A stretch of 6,070 nt of DNA from an uncultured Acinetobacter sp. (lineage in GTDB: Bacteria; Pseudomonadota; Gammaproteobacteria; Pseudomonadales; Moraxellaceae): NCBI GenBank assembly GCA_900766635.1, contig CAAFWA010000123.1:1-6070 (forward strand), given 5' to 3'. Shown here piece after piece: positions 1 through 5,899 of this stretch. Below the pieces are notes generated by a model. It did no database searches. It saw only the letters and a program-made list of their open reading frames with translations, and was not told where the DNA came from. Position numbers and translations under genes: made by a program. The number at the start of each line of letters is the position of its first letter. Position 1 is the first letter of the stretch.

Positions 1-767
1 CCACCAAGCACAAGCACTCGAGTATTTGCTGCTAACTCAATACCAATTTGGGTTAAACCCGGTTCAATAAACAAGAAATTATCATCGTTCAGCTCATGAC
101 CATTGACCCGTGCTTCACCCTCTAACACCATAAATCCATATTCAAAACGTGGATTGAGTTGAAGTGTACTCGTTGCTGCATGTTGACTGGTTAAATCAAG
201 CCCCAATAAGTCACTATGTACTTTTACTGGAGAAGTGGTATTTAAAAAATCACCGACCAAGATGGTAAATTCAATGTCATCTTTGATTACTACAGGCAAT
301 TCTGGGTAATGATCAAAACGTGGCGCAATATTACGTTTATCATCAGGTAATGCAATCCAAAGCTGAGCTGCATGCATTTTGGTTTCGGTCTCAGGTGCGA
401 CTTCAGTATGTGAAATCCCATAGCCTGCGGTCATTAAGTTGACTTGTTTCGGGCGAATCAGTTGCTTAGAGCCGACACTATCATCATGTAACATAGTGCC
501 CTCAATCATCCATGTAAAGGTTTGCAAACCAATATGTGGATGTGGCCCAACATCTAAACCCTCACCTTGTGGAAAATGTACAGGGCCTGCATGATCTAAG
601 AAACACCATGCGCCAATCATACGTTTTTCACGGCTCGGTAAAGCACGCTTAATCACTGTGCCCTGCCCAATTTCAGCACGGCGTAATTGAAAGGTTTCGA
701 TAAATTGATTTACATATTTGGTGCAATCATCAGAATGCGAAACTTCGGTATAGCTATTATTGGTCAT
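1..767 (-). CDS. Pirin family protein (3' end cut by window edge)
   Basis: This is a cupin-fold protein of the pirin family. Characterised members bind iron and act as transcriptional cofactors or quercetin 2,3-dioxygenases; the substrate of this one cannot be told from sequence. The 255 visible codons begin with MTNNSYTEVS and run off the left edge without a stop. Family lengths near 290 suggest about 30 residues are missing. The N-terminal cupin carries the metal-ligand pattern: His76 and His78 in PHPHIGLQT, then His120 and Glu122 in GISHTEVA, matching the HxH...HxE set of pirins. A second, degenerate cupin follows (about 165-255). The start is ATG 765-767, supported by AGGA six bases upstream. 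The gene lies downstream of guaA in the same direction, but a strong terminator separates them, so it is probably transcribed independently. Family assignment is firm; cellular role is not. Confidence 0.9.
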   Translation of the reverse strand, partial: MTNNSYTEVSHSDDCTKYVNQFIETFQLRRAEIGQGTVIKRALPSREKRMIGAWCFLDHAGPVHFPQGEGLDVGPHPHIGLQTFTWMIEGTMLHDDSVGSKQLIRPKQVNLMTAGYGISHTEVAPETETKMHAAQLWIALPDDKRNIAPRFDHYPELPVVIKDDIEFTILVGDFLNTTSPVKVHSDLLGLDLTSQHAATSTLQLNPRFEYGFMVLEGEARVNGHELNDDNFLFIEPGLTQIGIELAANTRVLVLG

Positions 768-773
768 GACACA

Positions 774-777
774 TCCT
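774..777 (-). promoter_or_regulatory. Ribosome binding site of the pirin gene
   Basis: On the minus strand AGGA lies six bases before ATG 765-767. This supports that codon as the start. Confidence 0.6.
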
Positions 778-833
778 ACCTATTGCAAATGGTTTAATTT
801 TAATGGCGGTATTGGAGTAATACTATATGTACT

Positions 834-863
834 TTGATACGCTAAATCCTATGCTCAGGACAA
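834..863 (-). promoter_or_regulatory. Possible promoter of the pirin gene
   Basis: On the minus strand TTGTCC (858-863) and TATCAA (834-839) are separated by 18 bases. Each matches four of six sigma-70 consensus positions. The pair lies after the guaA terminator and would give a leader of roughly 60 bases. This is a weak match found by eye, and other AT-rich hexamers nearby could serve. Confidence 0.25.
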
Positions 864-883
864 TACTATTTTTGTTTAAGCAT

Positions 884-911
884 AAAAAAAGAGCGCCGAA
901 GCGCTCTTTTT
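884..911 (-). terminator. Intrinsic terminator downstream of guaA (bidirectional shape)
   Basis: The six-base GC-rich stem GAGCGC (891-896) / GCGCTC (901-906) encloses a four-base loop. Read on the minus strand the loop is UUCG closed by a C-G pair, the exceptionally stable tetraloop class, and it is followed by seven U residues (890-884). On the plus strand five T residues follow the stem, so the element could stop transcription both ways. It sits about 100 bases past the guaA stop codon and before the pirin promoter region, and so insulates the two genes. Confidence 0.9.
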
Positions 912-969
912 AGAGAATATTAAGGATATTGATTGAAAATCCCTAACTGCCGTGAGCATCGCTCTTGGC

Positions 970-1014
970 GTAAAATTGGCTAAAAGCTAACGCTTTTAGA
1001 AAGCCCAATTTTAC
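970..1014 (-). other. Long hairpin spanning the guaA stop codon
   Basis: The outer arms GTAAAATTGG and CCAATTTTAC (minus strand, 1014-1005 and 979-970) pair perfectly over 10 bases. The inner arms TAAAAGC (998-992) and GCTTTTA (987-981) pair over 7 bases around the loop GTTA. An asymmetric internal loop of six bases against one separates them. The guaA stop codon TAA (1013-1011) lies inside the outer stem. No U-tract follows, so this is not a standard terminator. A role in 3'-end stability or as backup to the terminator near 884-911 is inference. Confidence 0.6.
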
Positions 1015-2579
1015 TCCCATTCAATCGTTGCAGGTGGTTTAGACGATACGTCATAAACAACACGAGATACGTCAGCAATTTCATTCATGATACGTGTAGA
1101 GATTTTATCTACTAGATCATATGGAAGATGCGCAAAGCGAGCTGTCATAAAGTCAACTGTTTCAACCGCACGAAGTGCAATCACCCATGCATAACGACGG
1201 CCATCACCTACAACACCTACCGATTTCACAGGTTGGAATACTGCAAATGCTTGCGCTGTTTTGTCGTACCAACCGCTTGCACGTAATTCTTGCATGAAAA
1301 TGTCATCTGCAAGACGTAAGATGTCTGCATATTCTTTTTTCACTTCACCCAAAATACGCACACCTAAACCCGGACCTGGGAATGGATGACGGTAAAGCAT
1401 TTCAAATGGTAAACCTAAAGTTGTACCTAAACGGCGCACTTCGTCTTTAAATAAGTCACGGATTGGCTCAACCAATTCAAACTGTAAATCATCTGGTAAA
1501 CCACCCACGTTGTGGTGTGATTTAATCACATGTGCTTTACCATTTTTAGTCGCAGCAGATTCAATCACGTCTGGGTAAATTGTGCCTTGTGCAAGGAAGT
1601 TTACGCCATCTAATTTACGCGCTTCTTCAGCGAATACTTCGATGAACTCACGACCAATGATTTTACGTTTTTTCTCAGGATCAACTTCACCTGCAAGCGC
1701 AGATAAGAAACGATCTTCAGCGTCGGCACGAATGACACGGATACCCATGTTTTTAGCAAACATATCCATCACTTGTTCGCCTTCGTTCAAACGTAACAAA
1801 CCGTTATCTACGAATACGCAAGTTAATTGGTCGCCAATTGCTTTATGCAGTAATGCAGCAACCACAGATGAATCGACACCACCTGAAAGACCAAGTAAAA
1901 CTTTTTGATCACCAATTTGTTCACGTAATTGTTGTACGCGTAAATCGATGATGTTTTCTGAGTTCCAAAGTGCACGGCAGCCACAGATTTTGTGAACAAA
2001 GTTCGATAATAACTCTGCACCTTTGGCGGTGTGTGTTACTTCAGGGTGGAATTGAATACCATAGAAACGACGTTCTTCGTCAGACACCATCGCAAATGGG
2101 CAGCTTGGTGTGCTTGCAGTGACTTGGAAACCTGCTGGAATGGCAGTCACTTTATCGCCATGACTCATCCATACTTTTAGCTTATCAGCAGTATCTTCAA
2201 GATCACCAATTAATTGGTCACGTACTTGGATATCAACTTCTGCATAACCAAATTCATGTACATCACCTGGCTCTACTTTACCGCCAAGTTGGTGTGACAT
2301 GGTTTGTAAACCGTAGCAAATCCCAAGAACAGGAACACCAAGCTCAAAAACAACTTGCGGTGCACGTGGGCTACCCTCAACGTAAACGCTTTCAGGGCCA
2401 CCTGAAAGAATAATACCGTTTGGTTTAAAAGCACGAATGTCTTCTTCAGACATATCAAACGCATACATTTCTGAATAAACACCAGCTTCACGTACACGAC
2501 GTGCAATGAGCTGACTATATTGAGAACCGAAATCCAAGATAAGGATACGATCTTCAGTAATTTGGGTATTGGTAGTCAT
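1011..2579 (-). CDS. guaA: GMP synthase (glutamine-hydrolysing)
   Basis: GuaA converts XMP, ATP and glutamine to GMP in the cytoplasm, the last step of guanine nucleotide synthesis. The 522-residue product has the full family length and domain order. The N-terminal class I glutamine amidotransferase covers about 10-205, with nucleophile Cys88 in GICYG and the His178/Glu180 pair in FHPE. The ATP-pyrophosphatase domain follows, with P-loop LSGGVDSS at 231-238. The C-terminal dimerisation and XMP-binding domain contains [10 protein letters not shown] (about 397-406) and ends KPPATIEWE, typical of the family. ATG 2577-2579 ([10 protein letters not shown]) is preferred; an in-frame TTG three codons upstream has no better ribosome site, and neither start has a clear Shine-Dalgarno. 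Transcription probably starts at an extended -10 about 40 bases upstream. guaB is not adjacent. No defects are seen. Confidence 0.98.
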   Translation of the reverse strand: MTTNTQITEDRILILDFGSQYSQLIARRVREAGVYSEMYAFDMSEEDIRAFKPNGIILSGGPESVYVEGSPRAPQVVFELGVPVLGICYGLQTMSHQLGGKVEPGDVHEFGYAEVDIQVRDQLIGDLEDTADKLKVWMSHGDKVTAIPAGFQVTASTPSCPFAMVSDEERRFYGIQFHPEVTHTAKGAELLSNFVHKICGCRALWNSENIIDLRVQQLREQIGDQKVLLGLSGGVDSSVVAALLHKAIGDQLTCVFVDNGLLRLNEGEQVMDMFAKNMGIRVIRADAEDRFLSALAGEVDPEKKRKIIGREFIEVFAEEARKLDGVNFLAQGTIYPDVIESAATKNGKAHVIKSHHNVGGLPDDLQFELVEPIRDLFKDEVRRLGTTLGLPFEMLYRHPFPGPGLGVRILGEVKKEYADILRLADDIFMQELRASGWYDKTAQAFAVFQPVKSVGVVGDGRRYAWVIALRAVETVDFMTARFAHLPYDLVDKISTRIMNEIADVSRVVYDVSSKPPATIEWE

Positions 2580-2618
2580 GGCAAACAACTATGCAGGCAA
2601 CGAATATATAAGCGCGCT

Positions 2619-2627
2619 ATTCTAGCA
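2619..2627 (-). promoter_or_regulatory. Extended -10 promoter element for guaA
   Basis: On the minus strand TGC TAGAAT forms an extended -10 (TGN followed by five of six consensus bases). It lies about 40 bases before ATG 2579, giving a leader of about 33 bases. No good -35 hexamer lies 17 bases upstream, as expected for extended -10 promoters. It follows the terminator at 2665-2699, so guaA would have its own transcription start. Confidence 0.5.
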
Positions 2628-2664
2628 TTTTTCCAACGATTAGGCACACTATTGATCTTGGGTG

Positions 2665-2699
2665 AAAAACTAAACTGAATATTTTTATCCAGTTTAGTT
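2665..2699 (-). terminator. Intrinsic terminator after the BOF-family gene
   Basis: The arms AACTAAACTG (2668-2677) and CAGTTTAGTT (2690-2699) form a perfect 10-base inverted repeat with a 12-base loop. On the minus strand the stem is followed at once by T residues (complement of the A run 2665-2669). It begins about 30 bases after the stop codon of the BOF-family gene. The stem is AT-rich, so strength is uncertain, but position and orientation fit a terminator separating that gene from guaA. Confidence 0.65.
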
Positions 2700-2731
2700 A
2701 AAGATGAACAACCACAATCGGGATTTATGGC

Positions 2732-3094
2732 TTATTTCATGCGTTCAATTTTAATAACTTCAATGTCAGTGGCTTTAGAACGATGAGTATCGACTTCACC
2801 CATGACTTTGACGCGATCACCTGCTTTTAACTGCATAGGCTGCCACATTTCATCATCAACATCGATGCTGATCATGCCTGTAGCGTCTTTAAGCTCAAAT
2901 TCATCTCCCATAACCTGACGAACAATGGTGCCCCTTAAGGTCACACCTGTTTCATCTTTTAATGTCTTTGCTTTGGCAATTGTGACCTGATTTTTTGCTG
3001 CTTCTTTCATTAAGGCTTGGTCAGACTTAGCAAATGCGATTGACGTTGTACCAAGGGCTAACACCATCGTTAAAGTCGTGAATACTGTTTTCAT
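2732..3094 (-). CDS. Secreted YgiW/YdeI (BOF) family OB-fold protein
   Basis: This small exported protein belongs to the bacterial OB-fold (BOF) stress-tolerance family that includes E. coli YgiW and YdeI. Relatives are linked to tolerance of peroxide, metals or cationic peptides, but the molecular ligand is not established. Of 120 residues, 1-22 form a signal peptide with an AFA|K cleavage site (A20-F21-A22), so the mature protein should be periplasmic. The family core is clear: AKAKTLKDETGVTLRGTIV (40-58), the DATG turn (70-73), then ISIDVDDEMW (75-84) and MGEVD (98-102). Mature length is normal for the family. ATG 3092-3094 is supported by AGAGGT four bases upstream. The gene is divergent from dedA and has its own terminator, so it is probably monocistronic. 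Relatives are often controlled by two-component systems; no recognisable box is visible here. Confidence 0.9.
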   Translation of the reverse strand: MKTVFTTLTMVLALGTTSIAFAKSDQALMKEAAKNQVTIAKAKTLKDETGVTLRGTIVRQVMGDEFELKDATGMISIDVDDEMWQPMQLKAGDRVKVMGEVDTHRSKATDIEVIKIERMK

Positions 3095-3098
3095 TATG

Positions 3099-3104
3099 AC
3101 CTCT
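3099..3104 (-). promoter_or_regulatory. Ribosome binding site of the BOF-family gene
   Basis: AGAGGT on the minus strand lies four bases before ATG 3092-3094. It is one of the better Shine-Dalgarno matches in the window and fixes the start. Confidence 0.65.
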
Positions 3105-3235
3105 ATTGTTTATATTTTGGTCATTTTATTGTAGAGAGCCAATGCATTCATATTGTAATTTTTGGTGGTATTTACACATGCTTTTCTAGACAGTGAGTGA
3201 CTTAATCTCATCTTTGAAATTATTGTTTTGCGCTA

Positions 3236-3264
3236 CTGACTTTAAAGATTAACGCTGTTAGCAT
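3236..3264 (+). promoter_or_regulatory. Possible promoter of dedA
   Basis: CTGACT (3236-3241) and TAGCAT (3259-3264) are spaced by 17 bases, and a TG one base before the -10 gives an extended form. Transcription would begin near 3271, about 22 bases before ATG 3293. That is more comfortable for ATG than for the upstream TTG at 3281. Each hexamer matches four of six consensus positions, so the call is tentative. Confidence 0.3.
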
Positions 3265-3292
3265 TTGCCCATACTTTTGATTGTTGCTGCTC

Positions 3293-3931
3293 ATGGAACT
3301 GCTCGATTTTATTTTACATGTCGATGATCATTTGCTCGAATTCATTACCAATTATGGGGTATGGATTTATGGCATCTTATTCTTAATTATTTTTGTAGAA
3401 ACGGGTTTGGTGGTGATGCCATTTTTACCCGGCGATAGTTTGCTGTTTGCCGCAGGCGCTTTGGCGGCATCTACAGGGGCTATGGATCCATGGGTTTTAA
3501 TCCCACTGTTATTTGTAGCAGCCGTGTTAGGTGATACTTTAAATTACCATATTGGTCAATATATTGGCCCACGAGTGTTTGAAATCGAGTCACGCTTTAT
3601 TAACAAAAAGCACTTGCATGCTACGCAAAAATTCTTTGAAACACATGGCGGTAAAACCATTATTTTTGCCCGTTTTGTACCGTTTGCACGCACCTTTGCA
3701 CCGTTTGTAGCAGGTGCAGGCAGCATGAATTATAAGTATTTTTTAACCTATAACGTGGTGGGTGCAGCGATTTGGATTAGCTCATTTGTGATTTTAGGTT
3801 ATCTGTTTGGCAATATGCCGATTGTCAAAGATAACTTCACTCATCTTATTTTTGGCATCATTATTTTAAGTATTTTACCTGGTGTGATTGGCTTTATTCG
3901 TCAAAAATTCTTGAATAAAAACACCGCTTAA
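3293..3931 (+). CDS. dedA: DedA family inner-membrane protein (VTT/SNARE-associated domain)
   Basis: DedA proteins are multi-pass inner-membrane proteins of the DedA/VTT superfamily. Members have been implicated in proton-dependent transport, membrane potential maintenance and lipid (undecaprenyl phosphate or phospholipid) translocation; the substrate of this one is unknown. Of 212 residues, motifs run in order: FVETG (Glu36), FLPGDSLL (Asp48), LGDTLNY (Asp81), then ARFVPFART (Arg127, Arg133) followed by FAPFVAGAGSM. The acidic and arginine residues match the spacing of the functionally required E39, D51, R130 and R136 of E. coli YqjA/YghB. The N-terminal FILHVD and the C-terminal ILSILPGVI resemble E. 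coli DedA itself, which supports the symbol. ATG 3293 is chosen; an in-frame TTG at 3281 would add four residues, and neither has a clear ribosome site. Its stop overlaps that of the convergent exporter gene by four bases. Confidence 0.9.
   Translation: MELLDFILHVDDHLLEFITNYGVWIYGILFLIIFVETGLVVMPFLPGDSLLFAAGALAASTGAMDPWVLIPLLFVAAVLGDTLNYHIGQYIGPRVFEIESRFINKKHLHATQKFFETHGGKTIIFARFVPFARTFAPFVAGAGSMNYKYFLTYNVVGAAIWISSFVILGYLFGNMPIVKDNFTHLIFGIIILSILPGVIGFIRQKFLNKNTA
3928..3931. other. Overlapping convergent stop codons (TTAA)
   Basis: The palindrome TTAA gives TAA to both convergent genes: 3929-3931 ends dedA on the plus strand, and 3930-3928 ends the exporter gene on the minus strand. There is no intergenic space, so each transcript must end inside the other gene. 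Confidence 0.95.
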
Positions 3932-4518
3932 AATAAGCCAATTAACACAGGTAAAACACATACTACGAGCAACACTGCCGATCCTTTATATAAGCGATCG
4001 GCATTTTTTTGGCTATTTTCGGGGTTGAGTAAAGCACGTCCAAAACACATCCAAAACAAGGCACTTGGAATTAAAATTACACTAAAACAAGCAAATACCA
4101 TGAGTACTGTTAAAGGACTATCCCAAATTGACATGGGAAAAATACCTGCCGCAAATAACAACGCTTTAGGATTTTTTAAAGTCGCAAAAAATAATTGATA
4201 GAGTTTAATGGTCGGATGAGTTTGGCTATGTTTTTGTAAATGTTTAGCTTGCCACAAGTAAAATGCCCAAATTAAGGTATATACACTACTTGCGGCATGC
4301 GCAATCAAACTGATTTTTGGCCAAATTGGCTGCATTAAATGAATAAATAATGCCCATAAACCAATGGCATAAAAATAGCCCACCAATTGCATGGGTATAT
4401 ATAAACTGGTTTTGGCAATCCCTTGTTGATGTGCAGCACTCGCTAATAAGGCATTGGTGGGTCCGGGAATCAAGAGCACCGCACAAATCGCCACGAGAAA
4501 AAACCAATCTTCGAGCAT
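3928..4518 (-). CDS. LysE/RhtB family amino-acid exporter-like protein
   Basis: This hydrophobic 196-residue protein resembles the LysE/RhtB superfamily, inner-membrane exporters of amino acids and related metabolites; the substrate cannot be predicted. The N-terminal segment ends in IPGPTNALL (17-25), the family PGP signature. The central TLKNPKALLFAAGIFP (113-128) matches the conserved NPK-aliphatic motif. About five or six membrane segments are visible (roughly 5-25, 40-62, 68-90, 112-130, 135-160, 179-196). The loop at 91-106 is His/Lys/Gln-rich. ATG 4516-4518 is chosen over the adjacent upstream TTG because AGGGAG lies five bases before the ATG, too close for the TTG. The gene follows the lipoprotein gene by 54 bases with no visible terminator, so co-transcription is possible. 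Its last 27 codons contain the dedA terminator on the opposite strand. The family call is good; distant relatives such as CadD-like proteins were considered less likely. Confidence 0.82.
   Translation of the reverse strand: MLEDWFFLVAICAVLLIPGPTNALLASAAHQQGIAKTSLYIPMQLVGYFYAIGLWALFIHLMQPIWPKISLIAHAASSVYTLIWAFYLWQAKHLQKHSQTHPTIKLYQLFFATLKNPKALLFAAGIFPMSIWDSPLTVLMVFACFSVILIPSALFWMCFGRALLNPENSQKNADRLYKGSAVLLVVCVLPVLIGLF
3976..4010 (+). terminator. Intrinsic terminator of dedA inside the convergent exporter gene
   Basis: The arms TGCCGATC (3976-3983) and GATCGGCA (3996-4003) form a perfect 8-base stem with a 12-base loop, followed directly by seven T residues (4004-4010). It lies 45 bases past the dedA stop codon and reads in dedA's direction, so it should end the dedA transcript. 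The same bases encode residues 170-181 (QKNADRLYKGSA) of the exporter on the other strand, just before its last membrane segment. Confidence 0.88.
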
Positions 4519-4523
4519 CAACT

Positions 4524-4529
4524 CTCCCT
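4524..4529 (-). promoter_or_regulatory. Ribosome binding site deciding the exporter start
   Basis: AGGGAG on the minus strand lies five bases before ATG 4516-4518 and only two before TTG 4519-4521. The spacing favours the ATG. Confidence 0.65.
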
Positions 4530-4572
4530 ATAGACCCAAAAGCACTTCTTTCCTTGTAAGCGCCGTATATAA

Positions 4573-4959
4573 TTATTGATTTGCTGTTTGACGAATCAAC
4601 AATGGACAACTTTTAAATTTTGCCGCTTGCACAATGGCCTCTTGCTGACCGAGCAACTGAGCTTCTTCGCTACGTTTGGTATTGCTTGATTGACCCATAT
4701 TGACTGAGACACTTGGCGCTAAGCCCCAACCACCGCGTCCCCAACCGCCACCGAGACCAACTCCCACGCCCATGCCTGTGCGTTTAGGTGTTTCTACCCC
4801 ATTTTGAATATACTCACCAATGCGCTTATATTCACTTTGCAATTGTGAGCAGGTCAATGCTTGATATTGGGTGGGTGACACATAAATCGGTTTAACTGCC
4901 GAAGAACATGCACTGAGCAATACAGTCACCGTAATCATTCCAAGGGCAAATTTTTTCAT
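4573..4959 (-). CDS. Small lipoprotein with Gly/Trp-rich centre, function unknown
   Basis: The 128-residue product is a predicted lipoprotein. A type II signal peptide (MKKFALGMITVTVLLSAC) has lipobox L15-S16-A17-C18. Ser follows the cysteine instead of Asp, so outer-membrane sorting is expected by the usual Lol rule. After a short linker comes TCSQLQSEYKRIGEYIQ (36-52, helical), then a glycine/tryptophan-rich stretch (62-79, with GGWGRGGWG), then a second helix (about 97-116) ending in Cys118. Cys37 and Cys118 could form a disulfide bridging the two helices. The pattern of two Cys-flanked helices around a glycine-rich segment resembles a loose group of small gammaproteobacterial lipoproteins, but no function is known to me. 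The start is ATG 4957-4959, where the signal peptide begins. In-frame TTG 5008-5010 would add 17 non-signal residues and lies in a hairpin, so it was rejected. The ribosome site is weak. Confidence 0.8.
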   Translation of the reverse strand: MKKFALGMITVTVLLSACSSAVKPIYVSPTQYQALTCSQLQSEYKRIGEYIQNGVETPKRTGMGVGVGLGGGWGRGGWGLAPSVSVNMGQSSNTKRSEEAQLLGQQEAIVQAAKFKSCPLLIRQTANQ

Positions 4960-4986
4960 ACCAATCTCAACGGGCAAGGGATTTAG

Positions 4987-5015
4987 GCCTATTGAACAAT
5001 AATTATTCAATAGGC
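4987..5015. repeat. Perfect inverted repeat upstream of the lipoprotein gene
   Basis: GCCTATTGAA (4987-4996) and TTCAATAGGC (5006-5015) are exact reverse complements around a 9-base AT-rich centre. The element lies 27 bases upstream of the lipoprotein start. Neither strand has a T-run after the stem, so it is not an intrinsic terminator. It could be an operator overlapping the promoter or a hairpin in the 5' leader. Confidence 0.7.
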
Positions 5016-5087
5016 GTCAATTAAATTGATGGGGCTGATGTCTTGGGTAGATCATCATATATGCGACATCACTAACAACATCACCAT

Positions 5088-5477
5088 TTAAAACACAGGC
5101 TTAATGATCACTAAACCAATTAAGGAAGCTAAGGCTAAGATCGCTAAAATCATACCTGCACGGCGTTGTACCAATAACACTTGCGGATCTTTTTTAAAGG
5201 CTTTGCTTAATGCCGATAACATCACCAAAAATAAAACCACTTTGGCATAAAACCATGGTTGCACCACAAAGTCTTTTAGATACAAAGCGATTAACCCTGT
5301 AATCGCGATAAATGTGACTGAAAAATGCTGTAATCCCACCAGTAACTTACGTGCTATAGGATTCGGCTGTTCAGCTTGTACCCCGACAAATAAAGTCAGC
5401 GTACGCGCAAGCACCACCACAATCAGCAGGCTTGCGAGGGTCATGTGCACAATTTTAATTAGTAATTGAATGTCCAT
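5088..5477 (-). CDS. SirB2-like inner-membrane protein
   Basis: This 129-residue integral membrane protein resembles the SirB2 family (named from 'invasion gene expression up-regulator SirB'). The biochemical role of the family is unknown. Four membrane segments are visible (about 8-31, 46-66, 73-93, 107-126), and little lies outside the membrane apart from short basic or polar loops such as SKAFKKDP (91-98) and VQRRAG (103-108). His11 in the first segment (KIVHMTLAS), Arg25 and Lys79 in PWFYAKVVLFL fit the family pattern of conserved charged residues in or near the membrane. ATG 5475-5477 is preceded by AAGGTGA, whose first As belong to the bolA stop codon. Only eight bases separate the two genes, so translation is probably coupled to bolA in one operon. 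No clear terminator follows. Confidence 0.8.
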   Translation of the reverse strand: MDIQLLIKIVHMTLASLLIVVVLARTLTLFVGVQAEQPNPIARKLLVGLQHFSVTFIAITGLIALYLKDFVVQPWFYAKVVLFLVMLSALSKAFKKDPQVLLVQRRAGMILAILALASLIGLVIIKPVF

Positions 5478-5480
5478 ACA

Positions 5481-5487
5481 TCACCTT
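5481..5487 (-). promoter_or_regulatory. Ribosome binding site overlapping the bolA stop codon
   Basis: On the minus strand AAGGTGA begins within the bolA TAA (5488-5486), and its AAGG core lies six bases before ATG 5475-5477. This arrangement favours ribosomes terminating on bolA and reinitiating on the SirB2-like gene. Confidence 0.7.
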
Positions 5488-5791
5488 AAACTTTAGGTGC
5501 ATGGGCACATTCAGGGCTTGATGTATCTTGACCTTTCCATTCATCTGCCACAAACGCATGAATTGCTAAAGCATGAATTTTACCCGGCGCCAATAAATCA
5601 CCGACTGCGGCATAGACTTTTTGATGACGTTGCACCAAACGTAAACCTTGAAAAGCATCACTGACGATGACCACTTTAAAATGTGATTCTTTGCCTGGGT
5701 AATAGCCACCATGCCCCGACGATTCATTCACGACTTCTAAATAGCTCGGTTGCAGTTGAGTTAAGCGTTCACGTAATTGCTGTTCTAACAT
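5486..5791 (-). CDS. bolA: BolA family protein
   Basis: BolA proteins act with monothiol glutaredoxins in iron-sulfur cluster handling. In E. coli BolA is also a stress-induced transcription regulator affecting cell shape and biofilm. The 101-residue product spans the whole family domain: LEVVNESSGH (18-27), ESHFKVVIVSDAF (35-47), the helix GLRLVQRHQKVYAAVGDLL (49-67), and KIHALAIHAF (71-80), where His73 is the invariant cluster-ligand histidine. The tail SPEC (92-95) resembles the SPPC of E. coli BolA, which favours BolA itself over the shorter IbaG-type paralogues. ATG 5789-5791 has GAGGTGA seven bases upstream. The gene heads a two-gene operon with the SirB2-like gene, and a likely -10 (TATACT) lies about 30 bases before the start. 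No truncation is seen. Confidence 0.93.
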   Translation of the reverse strand: MLEQQLRERLTQLQPSYLEVVNESSGHGGYYPGKESHFKVVIVSDAFQGLRLVQRHQKVYAAVGDLLAPGKIHALAIHAFVADEWKGQDTSSPECAHAPKV

Positions 5792-5798
5792 GCTTTGA

Positions 5799-5805
5799 TC
5801 ACCTC
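5799..5805 (-). promoter_or_regulatory. Ribosome binding site of bolA
   Basis: GAGGTGA on the minus strand lies seven bases upstream of ATG 5789-5791. It is a strong match to the anti-Shine-Dalgarno sequence. Confidence 0.7.
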
Positions 5806-5821
5806 ATTTAATCTGTTTTGG

Positions 5822-5827
5822 AGTATA
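5822..5827 (-). promoter_or_regulatory. Likely -10 element of the bolA operon
   Basis: TATACT on the minus strand matches five of six sigma-70 -10 positions and lies 30 bases before the bolA start. The sequence 17 bases upstream (TATAGC, 5845-5850) is a poor -35, so activator help or another sigma factor is possible. Confidence 0.45.
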
Positions 5828-5870
5828 GCGTGCTTGGGCTAAAAGCTATAGTGAGCGATTTGCAATTGAA

Positions 5871-5882
5871 TTTAAGCTTAAA
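5871..5882. repeat. 12-base perfect palindrome
   Basis: TTTAAGCTTAAA is identical to its reverse complement. It lies about 45 bases upstream of the proposed bolA -10, between bolA and the tRNA gene. It could be a protein-binding site, but AT-rich palindromes of this size also arise by chance. Confidence 0.4.
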
Positions 5883-5899
5883 ATGAACCAAAAACAGCC

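Noticed and set aside
847..860. TCCT-N6-AGGA dyad upstream of the pirin gene
   Set aside because: Arms of four bases are too short to distinguish from chance.
978..989. Exact 12-base match GGCTAAAAGCTA at 978-989 and 5837-5848
   Set aside because: About one such match is expected by chance in a window of this size, and flanking sequences do not match, so it is not treated as a dispersed repeat.
1582..1908. Open frame of 108 codons on the plus strand inside guaA
   Set aside because: It is antisense to the conserved ATP-pyrophosphatase domain of GuaA and has a composition typical of a shadow frame, with no ribosome site or recognisable motif.
1823..2506. Two further minus-strand open frames (1823-2020 and 2273-2506) within guaA
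   Set aside because: Both are out of frame within guaA and lack plausible domains. The guaA frame is intact and fully explained.
3900..3940. Possible minus-strand terminator for the exporter gene (GCTTA-AAA-TAAGC, then T-rich sequence in dedA)
   Set aside because: The 5-base AT-rich stem has a three-base loop and the T-run is offset by several bases. It may contribute but cannot be supported as an intrinsic terminator.
4286..4609. Overlapping open frames on both strands across the start of the exporter gene
   Set aside because: They overlap the LysE/RhtB-like coding sequence and the end of the lipoprotein gene and have no recognisable protein features.
5036..5071. Inverted repeat TGATGTC / GACATCA downstream of the SirB2-like gene
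   Set aside because: The stem is only 7 bases with a loop over 20 bases and no T-run, too weak to call a terminator.
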